Origin: Methyloversatilis discipulorum
Lineage (GTDB): Bacteria > Pseudomonadota > Gammaproteobacteria > Burkholderiales > Rhodocyclaceae
DNA: 64,000 nucleotides
Assembly: GCF_000527135.1 (NCBI RefSeq)
Contig: NZ_AZUP01000001.1
Location: forward strand, 930,001 to 994,000
Reading direction: 5' to 3'
Of the stretch, positions 58,579-64,000 are shown piece after piece. Within the stretch, counting starts at the first letter, position 1. Every line of letters starts with the position of its first letter. The position numbers were made by a program, and so were the translations under genes. Below the pieces are notes generated by a model. That model was not told the origin of the DNA, did not search any database, and worked only from the letters and a program-made list of their open reading frames with translations.

Positions 58579-58653
58579 GCCCAGTCGGGAACTGCATCAC
58601 GGCCGCAGCCTGCGCCGCGGTTCCGCGTCACGGAAACGCAAGGCGGCGGACGC

Positions 58654-58659
58654 TATAGT
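58654..58659 (+). promoter_or_regulatory. possible -10 box (TATAGT) before the FAD oxidoreductase
   Basis: TATAGT lies 42 bases before the GTG at 58701, with only a weak -35 (CGGAAA) 17 bases upstream. It suggests the oxidoreductase has its own promoter in addition to any read-through. Confidence 0.35.
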
Positions 58660-58700
58660 CGCCGGGTACGCCGGAGCACCCGTCTGCTTCGGCCTTCCTG

Positions 58701-60077
58701 GTGAAAGGTTTCCGCGTGCGCACGCTTGTCATCATCGGTGCCGGCTTCAGCGGCACGGCCTGCGCTTGTCAGTTCCTCGCCCGCTGCGGCGACGGCTGGC
58801 AGGTCAGCCTGATCAACGCTTCCGGCCCGGTTGCCCGCGGTCTGGCCTACGGCACCCGTTCGCCGCTGCACCTGCTCAACGTGCCGGCCGGCCGCCTCGG
58901 CATGGACCCGGCGCAGGAAGGTGACTTCGTCCGCTACCTCGACGAGACAGGACATCGCTATCGCGCCAGCGCCTTCGTGCCGCGGATGCTGTATGGCGAG
59001 TACCTGGAGCAGCGTCTGCGCCAGGCCGCCGACGCCCATCCGGGCCGCCTCGACATCCGCACCGCGCGGGTCGATGCCATCGAGCGGCGTCTCGCAGGCG
59101 GCTTCCGCCTGCACTTGTCTGGCGATACGACGCTGGACGCCGATGCCGTCATCCTCGCCATGGGGCACCTGAGTCCGGTCGCGCCACTGCCCGGTCTGGA
59201 TGCGCTGGGCGCGGCCTACATCAACGACCCGTGGTCGGGAGCCGTCGAGCACATCGGCCCCGACGAGCGCGTGCTGATACTCGGCAGCGGTCTGACCATG
59301 CTCGATGTCGTGGTCGATCTCGCACGGCGCGGCCACCGCGGTCCGATCACCGCCCTGTCGCGTCGTGGTCTGCTGCCGCGCTCTCACCGTGCCCAGGACG
59401 CGCCGCCGGCAACCATCCCGCTCGACCGCGAAGCGCTGCTGCAGGCGCGCAGCGCGCGTGTGCTGACCCGCCTGGTGCGCGCAGCGGTTGCCCAAGCCGA
59501 GCGTGCCTGCGTCGACTGGCGCGACGTGATCGGCTCGCTGCGCGCCCTGACGCCAGCGCTGTGGCAGAGCCTGGACGAGCGCGAGAAGCGGCGCTTCGTG
59601 CGCCATGTACGGCCGCACTGGGAGGTGCTGCGACACCGCACCGCTCCTGAGCCCTTCAACGCGATGAACGCGCTGCTGCAGGACGGTCGCCTCACCGTCG
59701 CCGCCGGACGGTTGCGCGCTGCCGCGGCTGATCAGGGCGGCGTGACCGTACGCTGGGATGACGCCCGCCGCGGTCCGCAGGCGCAGCAGTTCGACCGCAT
59801 CGTCAACTGCACCGGCCCGGGTCACCGCATCGACGCCCAGCGCGCACCGCTGTTGCACCGTCTGCTGGAAAGCGGTCTGATGACGCAGGATCCGCTCAAG
59901 CTCGGCCTCATGGTCGACGCCCGCTGTCGGGCCATCGACGCGCGCGGCCGCAGCGTAGATGGCCTGTACTACGTGGGGCCACTGCTGCGTGCCCAGTTCT
60001 GGGAAGCCACCGCGATACCCGAGTTGCGCAAGCACGCCGCGGTGGCAGTGGACAGCCTGCTCGCCGCTGGCGGCTGA
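58701..60077 (+). CDS. FAD/NAD(P)-binding oxidoreductase (PF13454-like)
   Basis: 458 residues from GTG 58701; GTG 58716 (VRTLVIIGAGFSG) is as likely, with AAAGG seven bases ahead. An N-terminal dinucleotide fold (LVIIGAGFSGTACACQFL) and a second one (ERVLILGSGLTMLDVVVDLA) are visible. A C-terminal flavin segment reads VDGLYYVGPLLRAQFWE. The family includes uncharacterised flavoprotein monooxygenase or dehydrogenase relatives. The substrate is unknown; a sulfur role is suggested only by location. It is convergent with the PEP-CTERM gene. Confidence 0.82.
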   Translation: MKGFRVRTLVIIGAGFSGTACACQFLARCGDGWQVSLINASGPVARGLAYGTRSPLHLLNVPAGRLGMDPAQEGDFVRYLDETGHRYRASAFVPRMLYGEYLEQRLRQAADAHPGRLDIRTARVDAIERRLAGGFRLHLSGDTTLDADAVILAMGHLSPVAPLPGLDALGAAYINDPWSGAVEHIGPDERVLILGSGLTMLDVVVDLARRGHRGPITALSRRGLLPRSHRAQDAPPATIPLDREALLQARSARVLTRLVRAAVAQAERACVDWRDVIGSLRALTPALWQSLDEREKRRFVRHVRPHWEVLRHRTAPEPFNAMNALLQDGRLTVAAGRLRAAAADQGGVTVRWDDARRGPQAQQFDRIVNCTGPGHRIDAQRAPLLHRLLESGLMTQDPLKLGLMVDARCRAIDARGRSVDGLYYVGPLLRAQFWEATAIPELRKHAAVAVDSLLAAGG

Positions 60078-60094
60078 GCGTCAGACGCGATCGG

Positions 60095-61072
60095 TCAGTC
60101 GACTTCGCGGCGACGCACGCGGCCGAGGGAAGCCACGATTCCCAGTCCTGCCGCCATCAGCGCCCACACACCCGGTTCCGGCACCGGCCCGACGACCGCG
60201 CGGCCACCGCTGCCATAGAGCGCGGCACCGGCCTCCGGCGTCCAGGTGGCGCTGAAGGAATTGAATGAGTCGAAGAACTGGCCGTCATCCGTACCGTAGA
60301 CGTAGGCGGACATGAACAGATCCTCCCTCAGGTCCACGCCCTGGGTGGCGGCCGTGAAACTGAGGTCATAGGCGAAGTTGTACACGCCGTCCTGGTCATC
60401 GTCTTCCCACACCAGGTTGAACAAGGGATTGAACACCGGCTGGCCCGACGACCCGGCAATCATCAGCGGTTCAAGCGTCGACTGCCCGGTCGTCAGGTTC
60501 TCGGTGGAGAACCAGCCGTAGGGTTCGAGCGGCCCCTCGCCCTGTTGCACCGCGAAGTGGAAACTGTGGAAGGCGCCCGCCGACCACAGTGCGTAGGACA
60601 CGCTGAAATTGGCGCTGCCCGCGGTGAACTGCCCGTCCTGGTGCAGATTCACCGCGAACGACACCGGCAGCGGCACGGCTGTTCCACAGGAATCAGCATC
60701 GCAGACGAAGCCCTCGTCGCGGTAAAACAGCTCCGAATAGACATGACCATTGACCGGCGTCCGGGCGCTGACTTCGATCTTCGCGGCAAGCTGGCCGTCC
60801 TCGAAACCGATCTGCGAGCGCGCGTGATTGTCGTTATCGAGCCAGGCCGAACTGGCGCCGCTCCACAGCGACGTGTCCCCGTTCCACGGCTGGCCGTCCG
60901 ACAGCAGACCGCCACCCGGCAGACTCACATAGCTCCAGCTGCGGAAGGTGTCGTCCGGCGCTGCCTGCGCAGCGCCGCTCAGACCGGCGCCACTCAACAG
61001 CAGAGCGACACCGGCGCGCGACAGTGTGCGACCGAAGGACGTGCGGAACGCGGAAAGTAGTATGGATGGCAT
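60095..61072 (-). CDS. PEP-CTERM sorting domain protein
   Basis: 325 residues from ATG 61072, with GGAG just upstream. A signal peptide (LSRAGVALLLSGAGLSGAAQA) is followed by a beta-rich extracellular domain. The C-terminal sorting signal is VPEPGVWALMAAGLGIVASL followed by RVRRREVD. Exosortase and its partners process such tails in exopolysaccharide-producing Gram-negatives, so epsH/xrt genes should exist elsewhere. The two cysteines (FVCDADSCG) may pair. I do not see the sigma54-type promoter that often precedes PEP-CTERM genes. Confidence 0.93.
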   Translation of the reverse strand: MPSILLSAFRTSFGRTLSRAGVALLLSGAGLSGAAQAAPDDTFRSWSYVSLPGGGLLSDGQPWNGDTSLWSGASSAWLDNDNHARSQIGFEDGQLAAKIEVSARTPVNGHVYSELFYRDEGFVCDADSCGTAVPLPVSFAVNLHQDGQFTAGSANFSVSYALWSAGAFHSFHFAVQQGEGPLEPYGWFSTENLTTGQSTLEPLMIAGSSGQPVFNPLFNLVWEDDDQDGVYNFAYDLSFTAATQGVDLREDLFMSAYVYGTDDGQFFDSFNSFSATWTPEAGAALYGSGGRAVVGPVPEPGVWALMAAGLGIVASLGRVRRREVD

Positions 61073-61128
61073 GACAGGCTCCGTCGGCAAGGAAGAGTCG
61101 GCAGCCCGCATGCGGAGCTGCCGCGGAC

Positions 61129-61144
61129 GGCGCGTCGACGCGCC
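61129..61144. other. GGCGCGTCGACGCGCC palindrome beside a T-rich stretch
   Basis: A 16-base perfect palindrome is followed on the plus strand by a T-rich run (61148-61159). On the minus strand it sits in the leader of the PEP-CTERM gene, downstream of the ABC exporter. The T-run is on the strand with no nearby gene end, so terminator function is doubtful; it could be a leader structure or binding site. Confidence 0.35.
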
Positions 61145-61192
61145 GCCTCTTTCTTTTTTAGGCCTGCCGTAACGAGCGGAACCTGACTTCGA

Positions 61193-62980
61193 TCAAGGAA
61201 GAGACCGGACGCAATGCGCAGGTCGCTCACCGGTCTGCAGCCGCCACAGCGAGGCGTAGATGCCGTCGAGCGCAAGCAGCTGGTCGTGCGTGCCGGATTC
61301 GGCAATGCGTCCGCCATCGATCACGTGGATGGCGTCGGCGTGCCGCACGGTAGACAGCCGGTGCGCGACGATGAGCGTCGTGCGGCCGACCACCAGCCGG
61401 TCCAGCGAGCGCTGTATCGCCGCTTCGGTTTCGTTGTCCACCGCCGAGGTGGCTTCGTCGAGTACCAGTATCGGCGGGTCCTTCAGGATGGCGCGCGCCA
61501 GCGCCAGCCGCTGCCGCTGACCGCCCGACAGGCGCAGGCCGCGCTCGCCGACCGGCGTGTCGTAGCCCTGCGGGAGTGCAACGATGAAATCGTGCGCCTC
61601 GGCCGACTTCGCCGCCTCGATCACCGCCTCGCGCGTGGCGTCCGGCATGCCGTAGGCGATGTTCTGCGCCACCGACGCGTCGGCGAGGAAGGTGTCCTGC
61701 GCGACATAGCCGATGGCGCGCCGCAGGTCCTGCAGATTCAGTTCATTCACCGGCACGCCATCGAGCAGCACCCTGCCCTGCTGCGCTTCGTAGAAGCGCA
61801 GCAGCAGCTTGATCAGCGTGCTCTTGCCGCCACCGGTGCTGCCGACGAAGGCGGCACTGTGGCCGGCCTCGATGCGCAGGTCGATACGGTCCAGCGCCGG
61901 TCGGGTCGTTCCGTCGTAGGCGAAGGACACCTCGTCGAAAACCAGTTCGCCGCGCACCGCGGCACGCGGCAGCGAACGCCCTTCATAAGCGATGTTCACC
62001 GGCGTCTGCAGCAAGTTCATCACCCGCTCGATCGAAGACATCGAGCGCTGGTAGAGGTCAGTCAGGTCGGCCAGCCGCGTCAGCGGCCACAGCAGGCGCT
62101 GGGTCAGATACACCAGCACTGAATAGCTGCCGACACCGATGTCGCCGTTCAGCGCCATGAAGCCGCCGTACAGCAGCGTCACCGTGAAGCCCGCAAGGAT
62201 GGCCATGCGGATGACCGGCGTGATCGCCGCCGACAGCCGGATCGCCTCGCCGTTGCGCACGCGGTAATCGTCCGACCCCTGTTCGATGTGGCCGGCCTCG
62301 TACTCCTCGGCGGCGTAGGCCTTGACCGTGGCGATGCCCTGGATGTTGTTGTTCAGCCGCGCCGCCAGCGCGCCGGCCGCCTCGCGTACCGCGCCGTAGC
62401 GCGGCGCCAGACGGCGCTGGAACCAGAAGGCGCCGTACAGGATGAGCGGCACCGGGACGAGTGCCAGAAAAGCCAGTTCGTGGGTGAGCACGAAGAACAC
62501 GCCGCCCACCATCAGCGAACCGACGAACACCTGGATCAGGTCGTTGGCGCCGCCGTTCAGGAAGCGCTCCATCTGGTTGATGTCCTCGTTCAGCACCGCC
62601 AGCAGATTGCCGCTGCGGTTGCGCTCGAAATAGGCCATGTCCAGCTTCTGCACGTGCCGATAGGCCTCCATGCGCAGATCGTGCTGCAGGTTCTGCGCCA
62701 GATCGCGCCAGCGCACGTCGTACAGGTACTGGAACAGCGATTCGCCGACCCACACGACCACCGTGATCAGCGCCAGCAGCACCAGCTGATCCTTCGGCTC
62801 GACGATGCCGACACGCGCGAGGAAGCTGGCTTTCTGGTTCACCACCACGTCGACGGCGACGCCGATCAGCACCTCCGGCAGCACGTCGAAGAACTTGTTG
62901 AGGACGGAATACAGCGAGGCGATGCGCACGTCGCGGCGGTAGTTGCGCGCGTGCGAGAACAGGCGGGAAAGCGGATGCAT
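61193..62980 (-). CDS. ABC exporter (fused membrane and ATPase domains, MsbA-like)
   Basis: 595 residues: a six-helix exporter membrane domain (about 1-320) and an ATPase with GSTGGGKSTLIKLLL, Q-loop YVAQDTFLADASV, signature [16 protein letters not shown], Walker B ILVLDEATSAVD and H-loop IVAHRLSTV. It works as a dimer in the inner membrane. The substrate (lipid, drug or peptide) cannot be assigned. An importer permease gene lies upstream on the same strand with 117 bases between. Confidence 0.92.
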   Translation of the reverse strand: MHPLSRLFSHARNYRRDVRIASLYSVLNKFFDVLPEVLIGVAVDVVVNQKASFLARVGIVEPKDQLVLLALITVVVWVGESLFQYLYDVRWRDLAQNLQHDLRMEAYRHVQKLDMAYFERNRSGNLLAVLNEDINQMERFLNGGANDLIQVFVGSLMVGGVFFVLTHELAFLALVPVPLILYGAFWFQRRLAPRYGAVREAAGALAARLNNNIQGIATVKAYAAEEYEAGHIEQGSDDYRVRNGEAIRLSAAITPVIRMAILAGFTVTLLYGGFMALNGDIGVGSYSVLVYLTQRLLWPLTRLADLTDLYQRSMSSIERVMNLLQTPVNIAYEGRSLPRAAVRGELVFDEVSFAYDGTTRPALDRIDLRIEAGHSAAFVGSTGGGKSTLIKLLLRFYEAQQGRVLLDGVPVNELNLQDLRRAIGYVAQDTFLADASVAQNIAYGMPDATREAVIEAAKSAEAHDFIVALPQGYDTPVGERGLRLSGGQRQRLALARAILKDPPILVLDEATSAVDNETEAAIQRSLDRLVVGRTTLIVAHRLSTVRHADAIHVIDGGRIAESGTHDQLLALDGIYASLWRLQTGERPAHCVRSLP

Positions 62981-63097
62981 GGCAGGCTCGGGGAGTTTTC
63001 GGGCAGGCCGCTCATCATTGCCGGCGGCGTGCCGCCATCATGACAGACGGCCGCCCCTCCGGGCGGCCGCAGGTGTACGGCACAGCGGCGCCTGCGC

Positions 63098-63844
63098 TCA
63101 GCGGTGCAGCCAGCGGGCGTGCGCGCTGCGCGCCAGGTGATCGAGCGCGTAACCGAGCGCACCGACCAGCACGATGACCGCCATCAGTTCCGAGTAGGCC
63201 AGCCGGTCGCGCGTGTCGAGGATGAAATAGCCCAGTCCGGCCGACACGCCCAGCATTTCGGCCGGCACCAGCACGATCCAGATGATGCCGATCGCCAGTC
63301 GCACGCCGGTCAGGATGTGCGCGGTAATGCCGGGTAGCACCACGCGCAGCACCGTCTCGCGCCGGGTGGCCGACAGGCTGCGCGCCAGCAGCAGCCAGTT
63401 CGGATCGAGCTGCGCGACGCCGGACGCGGTATTCAGCAGAATGGGCCACACCGCGGCAAAGGCCAGCAGGAAGTACACCGGCGCGTCACCGACGCCCAGC
63501 ACCATCACCGCCAGCGGCATCCAGGACAGCGGCGACACCATGCGCAGGAACTGGAACAGCGGCGTCGTGCCCTGGGCGAAACGGCGTGACAGTCCGGTCA
63601 GCACACCCAGCGGCACACCGATGGCAATCGCCAGCAGCAGGCCTACCGCCACCCGCTTCAGGCTCACCAGCACGTGTGGCCACAGCTCGCCGCTGCCGAG
63701 CAGCTGCCACAGCGCATCGGCCGACGGCGCCGGCGCGAAATCGGCCGCGATCGGCATGCCATGCGCCAGCCAGGCCGAGCCGGCCAGCCACAGCAGCAGC
63801 GCGCCCAGCAGGCCGGCGAGCGGGAGGATGAAACGCGCGCTCAT
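63098..63844 (-). CDS. ABC importer permease, sulfonate/nitrate/taurine type
   Basis: It encodes 248 residues from ATG 63844, which overlaps the upstream stop as TGATG; a GTG three bases earlier is possible. Six helices are predicted with the typical loop SLSATRRETVLRVVLPGITAHILTGVRLAIGIIW of the SsuC/TauC family. Coupling to a partner gene upstream, probably the binding protein, shows a third importer of this class in the window. The ATPase is not visible. A GC hairpin without T-run (63048-63069) lies downstream. Confidence 0.9.
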   Translation of the reverse strand: MSARFILPLAGLLGALLLWLAGSAWLAHGMPIAADFAPAPSADALWQLLGSGELWPHVLVSLKRVAVGLLLAIAIGVPLGVLTGLSRRFAQGTTPLFQFLRMVSPLSWMPLAVMVLGVGDAPVYFLLAFAAVWPILLNTASGVAQLDPNWLLLARSLSATRRETVLRVVLPGITAHILTGVRLAIGIIWIVLVPAEMLGVSAGLGYFILDTRDRLAYSELMAVIVLVGALGYALDHLARSAHARWLHR

Positions 63845-64000
63845 CACACCCGCACGACTTCCTTGCGCCGCAGGTCGGCCGGAAGGCCGAACACCGAGGG
63901 CCCACCGACCAGGTCGATGGCCCGGCGCACGAAACGGTCATCGACCAGGTCGCGCGCGACGAAGGCCGGATCGAGCGCATCGAGGAACTTCGTGTCGCCT
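63844..64000 (-). CDS. C-terminal end of an ABC importer component, probably the substrate-binding protein (5' part outside window)
   Basis: The last 51 codons read GDTKFLDALDPAFVARDLVD, then DRFVRRAIDLVGGPSVFGLP, ending RRKEVVRV and TGA. The LDP-x-FVARDLVDDRFVRRAID pattern is like the C-terminus of SsuA/TauA-type binding proteins. Its stop overlaps the permease start (TGATG), so they are co-translated. It has no Cys or Met in this stretch. Confidence 0.7.
   Translation of the reverse strand, partial: GDTKFLDALDPAFVARDLVDDRFVRRAIDLVGGPSVFGLPADLRRKEVVRV

Noticed and set aside
61073..61192. Sigma54 promoter for the PEP-CTERM gene
   Set aside because: No TGGCAC-N5-TTGC pattern on the minus strand in this gap.
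63048..63069. Intrinsic terminator downstream of the last permease gene
   Set aside because: The stem CGGCCGCCC / GGGCGGCCG is strong but no T-run follows on the minus strand.

Overview
The window looks like chromosomal DNA of a high-GC betaproteobacterium. The gene order sdhCDAB-sdhE-gltA-sucA-odhB-lpd is typical of that class, and a PEP-CTERM protein, pqqABCDE and a sulfonate regulon are also present. A Rhodocyclales or methylotroph-like host (for example a Methyloversatilis relative) is plausible, but this is inference. I see no tRNA, rRNA, prophage, transposase or CRISPR array. No gene-free stretch exceeds 300 bases.

Left part (1-19986): signalling and envelope genes. A chemoreceptor fragment is followed by a membrane GGDEF-EAL protein, htpG behind a very good sigma32-type promoter, and a pseudouridine synthase with four exact-length 177-bp in-frame repeats. 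Next come an EAL-CBS-GGDEF protein, a small membrane protein, a membrane-anchored class III aminotransferase divergent from a phosphatidylserine decarboxylase, and three small exported proteins. The part closes with a coupled MHYT hybrid kinase/HD-GYP pair and a calcineurin-like phosphoesterase.

Middle part (20013-45729): the complete PQQ biosynthesis operon, including the 24-residue PqqA precursor, and a secretin-domain protein. REP-like inverted repeats precede zapE. A long leftward block then runs gntR-sdhC-sdhD-sdhA-sdhB-sdhE-gltA-sucA-odhB-lpd-zapE, with mdh divergent from gntR across an AT-rich palindrome. Rightward from mdh lie a CitE-like lyase, an adenylate cyclase-FHA protein, a lipoprotein and a Cys/Met-metabolism PLP enzyme. 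A three-gene operon of photolyase-family proteins and a DUF3429 membrane protein follows.

Right part (45841-64000): a sulfur-scavenging region with sulfate-binding protein, ssuE, ssuA, ssuD, two further sulfonate-type binding proteins, two ssuCB permease/ATPase pairs, an SfnB-like monooxygenase, a Mop/TOBE protein, a hydrolase lacking its nucleophile serine and a 1-Cys peroxiredoxin. Three promoters here (before sbp, before the second binding protein, before a DUF2325 gene) share one 21-bp element exactly 42 bp upstream of each -10 box, which predicts a common sulfur-starvation activator. The four complete solute-binding proteins contain no cysteine and no methionine except the initiator. The right end carries an FAD oxidoreductase, a PEP-CTERM protein, an ABC exporter and the start of another sulfonate/nitrate-type importer.
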